Part shown: in pieces, positions 53,564 through 62,524 of the stretch | How positions within the stretch are numbered: the stretch's first letter is position 1 | How the letters are laid out: each line of letters begins with the position of its first letter | Source: Candidatus Krumholzibacteriota bacterium | GTDB lineage: Bacteria > Krumholzibacteriota > Krumholzibacteriia > JAJRXK01 | Length of the DNA stretch: 64,000 nt | Assembly (NCBI GenBank): GCA_024276305.1 | Contig: JAJRXK010000018.1 | Location: forward strand, 45,818 to 109,817 | Reading direction: 5' to 3' | Made by a program: the position numbers and the translations under genes | The notes under the pieces: model-generated | What the model saw: the letters and a program-made list of their open reading frames with translations, nothing else | Databases searched by the model: none | Told to the model about the DNA's origin: nothing

Positions 53564-55195
53564 ATGCGCGCACGCCCTTCGCTGCTGACGCTCCTCCCCT
53601 TCCTCGTGGCACTCGCGATGTCGACAGACGTCCTGGCCGGAACTGCGGTCTATCGCCTCGGACCCCAGACCCGCCTTCCCGCCGCGGTCGAGACGGAGGT
53701 CATCCTACGCGATCTTCCCGGTCTGCGATTGGCGCTGCTCCCCGACTCCACTCCGGTCCCCCCCACGGCTGGAATGACTCTCATCACTCCAGCTCCGGGA
53801 GAAGAACTCTACCTCGTCGATCTGGGACACGACGCCGACCTCGACCTCTTGTCTAGAGAAGGTCGGGTCCTGGTCGTGGGGAATGACCTCACCGTGATCT
53901 CGATTGCCCCGGATCACCTGCGGCGTTTCGATCGGCTCGGCGTCTGCAAAGAACGACTGAAGTGGCTCCCGCGCGTGCCACGCCAAGCGGGACCCGCCCG
54001 ACCGCAGTTCCTTTCGAAAGTCGATGCGCAGGTCAAGCAAGCGATCGTGGATGCGGTCAGTCAATCGCGCTTTTCCCAGATCGACCGAGAGCTCTCCGGA
54101 GATCTGGTTTTCTGGCTGAACGGCAATCTCATTTCCAATGATGACCGCTACACCCACAGCGCTGGATCGGGCACGGATATCGATGTCGCCGCAGACTACC
54201 TCACGGACCGGTTCCAAGCAGCCGGCTACTCGGTGATCCGTCAACCCTTCACCGTCGGATCCACGACCACCGAGAACATCATCGCCGTGAAGACCGGGAC
54301 GGTGTACCCGGATTCCGTCGTCGTCGTGGGGGCACACTACGACTCCACGAGCGAGATCCCGACCGTCAAGGCCCCCGGCGCCGAAGACAACGGCAGCGGA
54401 ACCGCCGCCGTCCTACAACTGGCCGAGATCTTCGCCAACTACACCACCGAACGCACCATTCACTTCGTATGTTTCAGCGGTGAGGAACAGGGCCTGTACG
54501 GAAGTCAGTACTACGTCAGTCAGCTCAATGCCAATGGGTGGAATGTGACCCAGTCGCTGATCATGGACATGATCGCGACTTGGAAGACCAACTACAAAGT
54601 GATCATCGAAGGGCAACCGGCGTGGGCCGGACTCATGGCCAATTTCGAAACCAACGTCACCACTTTCGCTCAGATTGCCTCCCGCAAGGACTGGGTGAGC
54701 TGGGGATCCGACCACGTCCCCTTCCAGAATGCAGGCATCCCCTGCTTCCTCGCCATCGACTGGGATTACGACGCCTACGCTCACTACCACCGAAGCACTG
54801 ACGAGTGGACCTACCTCGATCCGACCCTTGCGGTCAGGATCGCCAAGGCCATTGGAGCCACCTTGGCCGACCTCGCCAATCCCTCGGTGATCGGAACCCC
54901 CGTTCCACCCCAGAGGGTGGAGTACCAGCTGGACCAGAATCTTCCCAATCCCTTCAACCCGCGCACGCGCATTTCCTATACCTTGGGTCGCGAGGGCGCG
55001 GTGAAGCTGGAGATCTTCGACCTCGCCGGGCGAAGGGTTCGAAGCCTCGTCGACATGGAACAGGATGCCGGCATTCACGCCGTGGACTGGGACGGAAGGG
55101 ACTCTTCGGGCCGTCGGGTGAGCTCGGGGCTGTACCTCTATCGCTTGGTCCACCCCGACGGGGTCCTCTCCCGGCGGATGGTCCTCGCCAAGTGA
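53564..55195 (+). CDS. Secreted M28 family metallopeptidase with C-terminal FlgD-like sorting domain
   Basis: VVVGAHYDSTSE, GAEDNGSGTAAVLQLAEI, FSGEEQGLYGS, HYHRSTDEWTYLD; LDQNLPNPFNPRTRISYTLG...SRRMVLAK tail. Confidence 0.88.
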   Translation: MRARPSLLTLLPFLVALAMSTDVLAGTAVYRLGPQTRLPAAVETEVILRDLPGLRLALLPDSTPVPPTAGMTLITPAPGEELYLVDLGHDADLDLLSREGRVLVVGNDLTVISIAPDHLRRFDRLGVCKERLKWLPRVPRQAGPARPQFLSKVDAQVKQAIVDAVSQSRFSQIDRELSGDLVFWLNGNLISNDDRYTHSAGSGTDIDVAADYLTDRFQAAGYSVIRQPFTVGSTTTENIIAVKTGTVYPDSVVVVGAHYDSTSEIPTVKAPGAEDNGSGTAAVLQLAEIFANYTTERTIHFVCFSGEEQGLYGSQYYVSQLNANGWNVTQSLIMDMIATWKTNYKVIIEGQPAWAGLMANFETNVTTFAQIASRKDWVSWGSDHVPFQNAGIPCFLAIDWDYDAYAHYHRSTDEWTYLDPTLAVRIAKAIGATLADLANPSVIGTPVPPQRVEYQLDQNLPNPFNPRTRISYTLGREGAVKLEIFDLAGRRVRSLVDMEQDAGIHAVDWDGRDSSGRRVSSGLYLYRLVHPDGVLSRRMVLAK

Positions 55196-55303
55196 GAAAG
55201 CGGACCGAGGTGCACCGAAACCCCACCACGGAGAGGGTTTCAAGCCACCCTTGACGCGGCGGCACCGGCCAGGCAGAGTGGGATCTCTGGGGAGGTCGCC
55301 CTT

Positions 55304-57808
55304 TTGCCGTCTCTCGCCCGAAAACCCACCTGGCGCCGCACTCTCTTCTTCGTGGCGGCTCTCCTGCTCGCCACCGAAGTCCCCGGCGTCATCGAGACGC
55401 TTCGCATGCCGGACACCGGCTTTCAAATCCGGCAGTGCACCATCATGTCGGTTCGGCCTCGCGGTCCCGCAGCATCCATTCTGCGCCCCGGCGACCGACT
55501 CGAACGCGGCAATGGCGTTCCGCTCCGGGGATTCGCCGATCTCCGATCCGTGCTTCACGGAACCTCGCCCGGCGACGAACTCCGTTTGACTCTCCGCCGC
55601 GACGGAGAAGTCCTCGAGTTCCCCATCCAGCTCCAGGCGAAGGATCTCGAGAGCCGCGTCTACGGACTGCTCTTGAGCGCGGTGGCGGTGGCCTTCTTGT
55701 TCCTGGGCTTCGTGACCTATTACCGGCGCGACGACGAACTCGGGCACGCCTTCTTTCTCACCTGCCTCTTCCTGGCCTATCCCTTCCTCGACCTCCCCAC
55801 TTCGAGTCGTCCAGTAGTGATGCGGATCCTCGAAGGGCTGCACGACACCGCCCAGGTCTTCATGCCCGCCTTGCTCCTCCGCTTCCTCCTCATCTTTCCC
55901 GAGGGAGTCGACTCCTCGCAAGCGGCCTACCGCAAACAGCGCTGGCTCCTTCTACCACCGGCACTCCTGACTCCCTTGCATTTCTGGTCCCATTTCGCGC
56001 CGCGGACCCCGGCCGCGGAGCGTCTCCTCGCGATGCTCTTCGCAGCGACCACTCTGGTGTTCGTGGTCTACGTCGTCGCGGCGCTCTGGGTCTTCGCCAT
56101 GAAGATCCGGCGCCGCGACCGCTGGGTGCTCTGGAGCAAGCTGCGCCTGGCCCTGAGCGGCCTCGCGGCGGGGCTCCTGCCCCTGCTCGGGGTCACCGTC
56201 CTGCGCCAAGTCCACCCCACCGAGCAGCTCTACCTCGATCGGATGGCCGTCCTGCTCCTGCCTCTCGTCCCCGCCAGCTTCAGCATGGCGATGCTGCGGA
56301 CCGGTGCCATCGACGTCACCGACTTGCGGCGGCAGTTGGCCATCGGTGCCTTCGTGGTCGGTCCCACCGCGTTGCTGCTGGGCCTCGTTCCCCAAGTGAC
56401 GAGGCTTCTGGGAGTCGAAGCTCCGGCCGGATTCGGGCGAGTCCCCCTTCTCGTGGGCATTCCCGCCCTGCTCCTGGTCACCCGCCTTCCCCAACGGATG
56501 GGAAGTCTCCTCGCCGACCGGGTGCTGGACCCCGAACTCCAGGAATTGCGTCGCGAGGCGGCCACGTTGGGTCAGAGTCTGAGCGAACGCAAGAGCCCCG
56601 AGGAGATCGCGGAGATCTTCGCGCAGGGACTCCTGCCCCTGGTGGGCGCAGACCGAGTCACCATCTACCTGCGGGAGGATTCCCGCTTCCGGCGAATCGC
56701 CGAGCACCACCGCCACCAGGAAATGCCCACCGGCGTCGAGAGTTTCCGGGCGGACATTCCTCTGGTCCAGTCGGTCCTCGCGGACCGGGAGCTCGTCCTC
56801 GTCGAAGCGCTCTTGGAAGGAGGTCGACGTCACGTCGATCCGGTGAGCCGCCGGTGGCTGGATCGAAGCGATGCCTCGGTGATCTTCCCTCTCGTGGCCA
56901 GCGGCGATGTGATCGGCATGGGGCTGCTCGCCGGACCCACCGGCCGACAGACCTACAGCGCGGGACAACTCTACCACCTCCAGTCTCTGGCCCAGTTGGC
57001 AGGGGCCGCCCTCGAGAATGCTCAGCTCCACCAAGACGACATGGCGAGAGAGAGGCTCCAGACCGAGTTGGCCCTGGCCCACGAGATCCAGGAGCGGCTG
57101 CTCCCCCAGGAGAGCCTTCGAGGACCAGACTTCGAGATCTGCGGTCGGACCGTGAGCTGCCGTGAGGTCGGCGGTGACCTCTTCGACCACTTCCACCTCT
57201 CCGACGGACGAGTCGTGGTGGCCGTGGCTGACGCCTCGGGGAAAGGAGTCCCGGCAAGCCTCCTCATCAGCGGGCTCAGAACCTCGATTCGCGAAACCAT
57301 CCGGCCGGGACTCCCCCTCGAGGAGGCCGTGAGCCACATCAACCGCGATCTCCACGCGACCACCCAAGTGGGGCACTTCATTGCGGCATTCCTGGCGATC
57401 TACGACCCCGACCACGCGGAACTCGAATATGCCGTGGCCGGAATCGAGCCGCCGCTCTGGGTCCGAGCGAGCCAAGGCCGGGTGGAACGACTCCACCGGG
57501 GTGGTCCGGTTCTGGGCATCGAGCCCGATGCCCGATTCCGGAGCGGAATCGTGCGATTGGCCCCCGAAGATTGCGTTTTGGCCTATTCGGACGGAGTCAC
57601 CGACCAGGTAAATCCTTCCGACGAGCCCTTCGGTGCAGATCGCCTCGAGGCCATTGCACGATCCGACCACTCCCACCAAGCCCAGGACCTCCTCGACGCC
57701 GTATTCCGCGCCCTGCAGGCCTTCCGCGGCCACGAGATCGTGGACGATACGACCCTCTTGGTCCTCAGGCGTTCCCACTGTTCCACCGCCGGCACGATGT
57801 CTGCTTGA
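55304..57808 (+). CDS. Membrane-anchored PP2C/SpoIIE-type serine phosphatase with N-terminal PDZ-like and GAF domains
   Basis: PDZ-like VRPRGPAASILRPGDRLERGNGVPLRGFADLRSVL, multiple TMs, GAF-like region, C-terminal SpoIIE (AHEIQERLLPQESLRG, REVGGDLFDHFHLSDGRVVVAVADASGKGVPASLLIS). TTG start with SD GGGGAGG. Confidence 0.85.
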   Translation: MPSLARKPTWRRTLFFVAALLLATEVPGVIETLRMPDTGFQIRQCTIMSVRPRGPAASILRPGDRLERGNGVPLRGFADLRSVLHGTSPGDELRLTLRRDGEVLEFPIQLQAKDLESRVYGLLLSAVAVAFLFLGFVTYYRRDDELGHAFFLTCLFLAYPFLDLPTSSRPVVMRILEGLHDTAQVFMPALLLRFLLIFPEGVDSSQAAYRKQRWLLLPPALLTPLHFWSHFAPRTPAAERLLAMLFAATTLVFVVYVVAALWVFAMKIRRRDRWVLWSKLRLALSGLAAGLLPLLGVTVLRQVHPTEQLYLDRMAVLLLPLVPASFSMAMLRTGAIDVTDLRRQLAIGAFVVGPTALLLGLVPQVTRLLGVEAPAGFGRVPLLVGIPALLLVTRLPQRMGSLLADRVLDPELQELRREAATLGQSLSERKSPEEIAEIFAQGLLPLVGADRVTIYLREDSRFRRIAEHHRHQEMPTGVESFRADIPLVQSVLADRELVLVEALLEGGRRHVDPVSRRWLDRSDASVIFPLVASGDVIGMGLLAGPTGRQTYSAGQLYHLQSLAQLAGAALENAQLHQDDMARERLQTELALAHEIQERLLPQESLRGPDFEICGRTVSCREVGGDLFDHFHLSDGRVVVAVADASGKGVPASLLISGLRTSIRETIRPGLPLEEAVSHINRDLHATTQVGHFIAAFLAIYDPDHAELEYAVAGIEPPLWVRASQGRVERLHRGGPVLGIEPDARFRSGIVRLAPEDCVLAYSDGVTDQVNPSDEPFGADRLEAIARSDHSHQAQDLLDAVFRALQAFRGHEIVDDTTLLVLRRSHCSTAGTMSA

Positions 57809-57886
57809 AGATCACACAAACGGAAGAAGCCGGGCGGTGTGGGGACGGGAAACCATCATCCTCCAAGCCACAGGAAGGGGGTCGCC

Positions 57887-57955
57887 ATGGGCGTCAATGA
57901 CTTCCTGGCCCTCTTGGGACTCAGCGCAGACATCTTCTGGTGGTTGCGCCGCTAG
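57887..57955 (+). CDS. Candidate 22-aa microprotein
   Basis: MGVNDFLALLGLSADIFWWLRR* preceded by GGAAGGGGG; followed by a hairpin at 57993-58019. Confidence 0.3.
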   Translation: MGVNDFLALLGLSADIFWWLRR

Positions 57956-57992
57956 ACACAAAGGAGAACACGATCCATGGAGTCCAACTGAT

Positions 57993-58019
57993 GCCCCGTC
58001 GCGTTTCTCGCGGCGGGGC
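57993..58019 (+). terminator. Hairpin terminator candidate
   Basis: GCCCCGTCGCG-TTTCT-CGCGGCGGGGC then TTCTTC. Confidence 0.6.
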
Positions 58020-58034
58020 TTCTTCGTCGGAGCC

Positions 58035-58631
58035 TCAGCCCCAAGACGGCCCCGGCCAATGCAGCAACAGGAAGCGGACCCCCAGCTCGTACCACCCTCC
58101 CACTTGGGCCGACACCAATAGCAGCACGCCGATCGCTCCCACCCACCGTCCGATGGTCGAAGGCACTCGTCGGAAGCAGATCACTGCGAGGCCATAGACC
58201 AGGGCAAGGCCGATTCCGCTTCCGAGATGGTAGCGAAAGAGGAGGAAGCGATCCGGAGTGGACTGCCAACTTCCGCGTAGCACTCCCAGCTGAGGACCGA
58301 AGACATCGAGGCGGAGGAGAATCGCCGCCGAGGCCAGAAGGAGAGCCCAGACCACCGTGCTCGCGTGCAGGTTTCCCTGGCCACGACGACCGAGATCTGC
58401 ACCGAAGAACAGGATGCCGACCAGAACCCACCGGGTCATCGAGTCGGGGCTGGACACTCCCCGCTGCGAGAGCGCCAGGCCGAAGAGGAGGATCATCACC
58501 ACCGCGCTCAGGCCGTGCTCGGCGACTGACCGATTCCTCGCCGAGCCGGCCCCCGCGATCACCACCAAGCCCACGCTGATGGACAAGGCCACGGTGAAGG
58601 TCGCTGCCAGACCCGCGAACAAGATTCCCAT
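58035..58631 (-). CDS. Hypothetical integral membrane protein
   Basis: 198 aa with several hydrophobic TM segments. Confidence 0.6.
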   Translation of the reverse strand: MGILFAGLAATFTVALSISVGLVVIAGAGSARNRSVAEHGLSAVVMILLFGLALSQRGVSSPDSMTRWVLVGILFFGADLGRRGQGNLHASTVVWALLLASAAILLRLDVFGPQLGVLRGSWQSTPDRFLLFRYHLGSGIGLALVYGLAVICFRRVPSTIGRWVGAIGVLLLVSAQVGGWYELGVRFLLLHWPGPSWG

Positions 58632-58664
58632 GGATGTCCTCGGAACAAGGGCCGAACGCAGAGC

Positions 58665-59450
58665 CTAACGCAGAGGGAGTTCTTCGCGCTGGTCCACTTC
58701 GTAGATCACCATGATCTGGTTGAGATTGTAGGCCAGGATTTCTTCGATTCCATCCCCGTCGATGTCGAAGAGCTCGATCATGTCTCCGAAGGGATCCGTT
58801 TCCCACTCCGGCTCCCCTCGGGCCACATCGATGACCGATCCGGTGTTCAACACGATTTCGAGGTCCGCGTCGGTGTCGACATTGCCCACGGCCATTTCGG
58901 TCGCCTGATAGGTCTGGGTGGATTGATACTCTCGATTGAAACCCTGCCCATCGATGTAGTCGAGGCGCCCGTCCGAAAGAAGAATGATCTCGTAGGCAAC
59001 GTCGTTGTCGACATTCGCGATCGCCATCGCGGTGACGTTCCGATAGTCCTCCGGCAAACTCTCCCACTTGAGAGAGTAGTCATCCGAGTAGACATAGATC
59101 CGGCCGAGCTGATTGCGAGCGATGATCTCGGCGCGCCCGTCCCCATCGAGGTCCTCCACCAGGATCTCCAACGCGCTTCCGCCCTCGAGTCGACGGCTGC
59201 GCCACTCCTCGTTGACACGATCTTCGGTGACCCGAAGCACGCGTAGGAAGCCGAAACGATCACCGTAGACCATACGTTGACCTCCCCGTCCATCGACGGG
59301 CAGGAGCGCGATCACCTTCAACCGCATGGCGCTGCGATCCATGGCCAGAAGTCGGAAATAGTCGATGTTCGCCACCGACTCGGCTTGGGCCACGGGGATC
59401 GAGATCTCCGCGGACAGTACGGCGAGCAATAGAATCGTCATCCACTTCAT
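58665..59450 (-). CDS. Secreted VCBS/FG-GAP repeat-like protein
   Basis: Signal peptide (MKWMTILLLAVLSAEISIPVAQA) and repeated calcium-site-like motifs (DLDGDGRAEIIARN, NVDNDVAYEIIL, NVDTDADLEIVLN, DIDGDGIEEILAYN). Confidence 0.75.
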   Translation of the reverse strand: MKWMTILLLAVLSAEISIPVAQAESVANIDYFRLLAMDRSAMRLKVIALLPVDGRGGQRMVYGDRFGFLRVLRVTEDRVNEEWRSRRLEGGSALEILVEDLDGDGRAEIIARNQLGRIYVYSDDYSLKWESLPEDYRNVTAMAIANVDNDVAYEIILLSDGRLDYIDGQGFNREYQSTQTYQATEMAVGNVDTDADLEIVLNTGSVIDVARGEPEWETDPFGDMIELFDIDGDGIEEILAYNLNQIMVIYEVDQREELPLR

Positions 59451-60463
59451 CTGGGTATACCTCCAGGGGGAGCTTCTTTCGACGGCAATCCTGGGATCTC
59501 GGTCAAGTCGACTCGTCGTCCCTCCCGATGAGCAAGATAGCAGGCCTCGGCCATTCTCAGGGTTTCCACACCCTCCTCGAGGGGAATGGGATTGTCGCGT
59601 TCTTCTCGGGCGAAGGCGAGAAAATCCTCGAGAATCGCAGGAAGCGTGGGCCGCGCCGGAGGAGCTTCGATCTTTTCCCACTGGGTGGCTCGGAGCTCTC
59701 GCACTTCCCCGCCAAGATAGTCCACGAAGCACTGACCGCGGGTTCCCACGGTCTCCAACCGAGCGCAGCGGCTGGACGAGCACTTGGCGACTTCGGCCGA
59801 GACGATTCGTTCCTCCTGCCGATAGTGGAAGGTCGCGGTGAACAGATTCTCGAGGGGGTGCCCTTGCACCGAGAGCTGGTCGGAAACCACCGAATCCGGA
59901 GTGCGTCCCCACCACCAGCGAATCTGATCGAAGAGGTGGACTCCCGTCAACAGGACCGATCCTCCCCCCGCCAGAGCCGGATCTCGCTGCCAGCTCAGAT
60001 CGCTGGGCTCGAGCCTCTGACTCCACCGTTGGAAATGCACCGGTCCCAAGGACTCCCGCCGAGACCGACCAAAGATCAGAGTGGGGTGATAACGCAGGGT
60101 CTGGGCCACCATCACGCGGTCTCGCTGAGCCGGTGAGACCATCGCGAGTTGGGCAAGATCGCCTGCGACCGGCTTCTCGCAGAGCACAGGCTTGGGAGAG
60201 GCTTCCAGTCGACGCAAGGACTGCGCGTGCAGGCCGGGCGGAGAGGCGACGATCACCGCCTGTACTCGCGGGTCCTCCAGAGCGCGGTTCTCCTCCTCGA
60301 CATAGTCCACCGCATAGCGTGCGGCCAGACTCTCGCCAAGCTCTCGACTGCGCCGTTGGATCACGACGACGCGTGCACCAGCCACATCTCCTGCCGCGAT
60401 GTGGCGCAAGTAACGCTCGCCATGCCGACCGCAGCCCAATATGGCCAAACCCATCTCTTTCAC
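59447..60463 (-). CDS. Gfo/Idh/MocA family oxidoreductase
   Basis: GLAILGCGRHGERYLRHIAAGD Rossmann motif, VLCEKPVA. Confidence 0.88.
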   Translation of the reverse strand: MKEMGLAILGCGRHGERYLRHIAAGDVAGARVVVIQRRSRELGESLAARYAVDYVEEENRALEDPRVQAVIVASPPGLHAQSLRRLEASPKPVLCEKPVAGDLAQLAMVSPAQRDRVMVAQTLRYHPTLIFGRSRRESLGPVHFQRWSQRLEPSDLSWQRDPALAGGGSVLLTGVHLFDQIRWWWGRTPDSVVSDQLSVQGHPLENLFTATFHYRQEERIVSAEVAKCSSSRCARLETVGTRGQCFVDYLGGEVRELRATQWEKIEAPPARPTLPAILEDFLAFAREERDNPIPLEEGVETLRMAEACYLAHREGRRVDLTEIPGLPSKEAPPGGIPR

Positions 60464-61695
60464 GATATCCGCTCCCCGCTGACTTCTCGATAGAGTTCGA
60501 GGTGACTCTCGTAGAAGCTATCGAAACGGTAGCGCTCTCGAGCCAACGCCGCGGCAGCCTCCCCCATCCTCATGAGCTCGGCTTTCCCTCCTTCGACCCG
60601 TTTCAGGGTCTCTGCCCACGCCGTCGGATCTCCGGGCGCAACCCGCCACCCGTTGACCCCCTCCTCCACCATCTCCACCAAGCCGCCATGATCAGCGGCG
60701 ATCACCGCCCGCCCGCTGTGAAAAGCCTCGATCGCGGTGAGGGGGGCATTCTCGTACCACACCGAGGGTACTGCGATCGCCCAGGCGCGGGCACGCTCCC
60801 GCCCGAGTTCGGCCGCGTCGAGACTTCCCAACCATCGCAACTGTTCGAGTTCCGAATAGGTCGCTCGCAACTCAGCCGCGAGGGGACCATCTCCGGCAAT
60901 CCGAATCTCCACCCCGGGGGTGTCCCGACTGGCCTCGAGAATCACCCGCAGGCCCTTTTCCTCGCTGAGACGTCCTGCGACCAGGACCGTGGGACCCTCA
61001 CTCCACTCGGAAGTGGGGGCGACGTCGATGTCGAAGCGCGGCGCATTGGGGATGACCCGCACTTCTCTCTCACCAAGACCCTGACGTCTGACCACCGCAG
61101 CCAGGAAGTGACTCGGCGAGATGAAAACCGAGATGCTGCGTTCGTAACTTCTTCGCCAACGGTGCCACGTCGATTCGATGGCCAAGACCAACCCCTCGGA
61201 CCGACTGCCCCGCGAGCAGGAATGCCAGAACACCCCCCAGGGGAGCCGCCGCCCCACGCATTCTTCGCACACCTCGTTGCCGCGGAACAAGCGATAGGCC
61301 GGACACACCAGTTTGTAGTCGTGAAGCGTCATCACCGCCGGAATTCCCCGCGAACGAAGCTCGTCGAGGATCGATGGACTCAGTTGGTGATAGATATTGT
61401 GCAAGTGCACGACTTCGGGTCGAAAGTCGTCCAGAATGCGCGAGAAGGACTTCCGCGCCTGCCAATCGTAGATCGTGGCGAATGCATGGCCCAGCCGATC
61501 CAACGGCGAAGGATTCTCGTAGTCTCGGCCCTCGGCGAAGTACTCACGCCACGGACTCTCGCGGTTGCGATCCTCGCGGGTTGCGAATACCGCCGTTTCG
61601 TGACCATCCTCTCGCAGGGCTTCTTCGAGATCGAAGAGGACTCTTTCCGTCCCTCCTCTCAGGTCGTAGAATTTGTTCACCAGCAAGATGCGCAC
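60460..61695 (-). CDS. Glycosyltransferase family 4 protein
   Basis: VRILLVNKFYDLRGGTERVLFDLEEALREDGHE, VVHLHNIYHQLSPSIL, VLVAGRLSEEKGLRVILEA, Cys motif CEECVGRRLPWGVFWHSC. Confidence 0.88.
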   Translation of the reverse strand: MRILLVNKFYDLRGGTERVLFDLEEALREDGHETAVFATREDRNRESPWREYFAEGRDYENPSPLDRLGHAFATIYDWQARKSFSRILDDFRPEVVHLHNIYHQLSPSILDELRSRGIPAVMTLHDYKLVCPAYRLFRGNEVCEECVGRRLPWGVFWHSCSRGSRSEGLVLAIESTWHRWRRSYERSISVFISPSHFLAAVVRRQGLGEREVRVIPNAPRFDIDVAPTSEWSEGPTVLVAGRLSEEKGLRVILEASRDTPGVEIRIAGDGPLAAELRATYSELEQLRWLGSLDAAELGRERARAWAIAVPSVWYENAPLTAIEAFHSGRAVIAADHGGLVEMVEEGVNGWRVAPGDPTAWAETLKRVEGGKAELMRMGEAAAALARERYRFDSFYESHLELYREVSGERIS

Positions 61696-61723
61696 GACAA
61701 CCCCGATCGCTCGCTGAGATTCG

Positions 61724-62368
61724 ATGACCCAACACGAATTGCCGGACCAGTATCTCACGGTGGCCCGCGTTTCCAAAGCCGAGACCAAGGTCAAGGGCTC
61801 GCGTTTCCTGGCCGAGGTCCATCCGGCAGTCGACGAATCCCAGGCTCGCGGCATTGTGCACTCCATCGAGAAGCGGGACTACGACGCCACGCATCACTGC
61901 AGTGCTTGGCGAATCGCGCCGCCCGAAGCCGTCGTCGAGCGATTCGACGACGACGGTGAACCGAGCGGGAGCGCGGGCCGCCCTCTCCTCAACGCTCTCC
62001 GCTCTCGACAACTCTACGGTGCTGTGGTGGTGGTGACCCGGTGGTTCGGAGGCACCAAGCTCGGCGTGGGAGGCTTGGCCCGGGCCTATGGAGAGGCCGC
62101 AATGGCGGCCGTCGGCGCCGCGACGCTTCGAACCATCTACCGAGAAGTGGAGATCTTGGTGCGCGCGAACTACGACCACGTAGGAGCGGTCGAGGCCATC
62201 CTGGGGCGCGAGGCCGCAAAGCTACGAGGAGTCGAAAGGGACTACGGCAGTGCCCTGAAGGTACGGGTCCGCATTCTGCGAGGCGATCAGGATCGCTTCG
62301 TGTCGCTCCTCCGCGAGGGAACCGGAGGACAGGCAAGTTGTGAGGTGAGAATTCTGCGGAGTGAGTGA
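61724..62368 (+). CDS. YigZ/IMPACT family protein
   Basis: SKAETKVKGSRFLAEVHPAVDESQARGIVHSIEKRDYDATHHCSAWRI, DGEPSGSAGRPLLNAL, VVVVTRWFGGTKLGVGGLARAYGEA. Confidence 0.9.
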   Translation: MTQHELPDQYLTVARVSKAETKVKGSRFLAEVHPAVDESQARGIVHSIEKRDYDATHHCSAWRIAPPEAVVERFDDDGEPSGSAGRPLLNALRSRQLYGAVVVVTRWFGGTKLGVGGLARAYGEAAMAAVGAATLRTIYREVEILVRANYDHVGAVEAILGREAAKLRGVERDYGSALKVRVRILRGDQDRFVSLLREGTGGQASCEVRILRSE

Positions 62369-62524
62369 GAACCCGACAAACTTGCGTCGGGGCCCATCGA
62401 GCGACCCCCCTGTTTGTCGCTGAGACGAACCCCGACGCTCGAACATTGCTCGCCAAGGTCTACGCGCCCTGCTGTCCGGTGTGACTTCGACGGACCGGGG
62501 TTGTGCCGCTTTTTCCTCGAGGCT

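Noticed and set aside
51247-53565. 772-aa minus-strand ORF
   Set aside because: Antisense shadow of the M36 peptidase gene with no recognisable domain.
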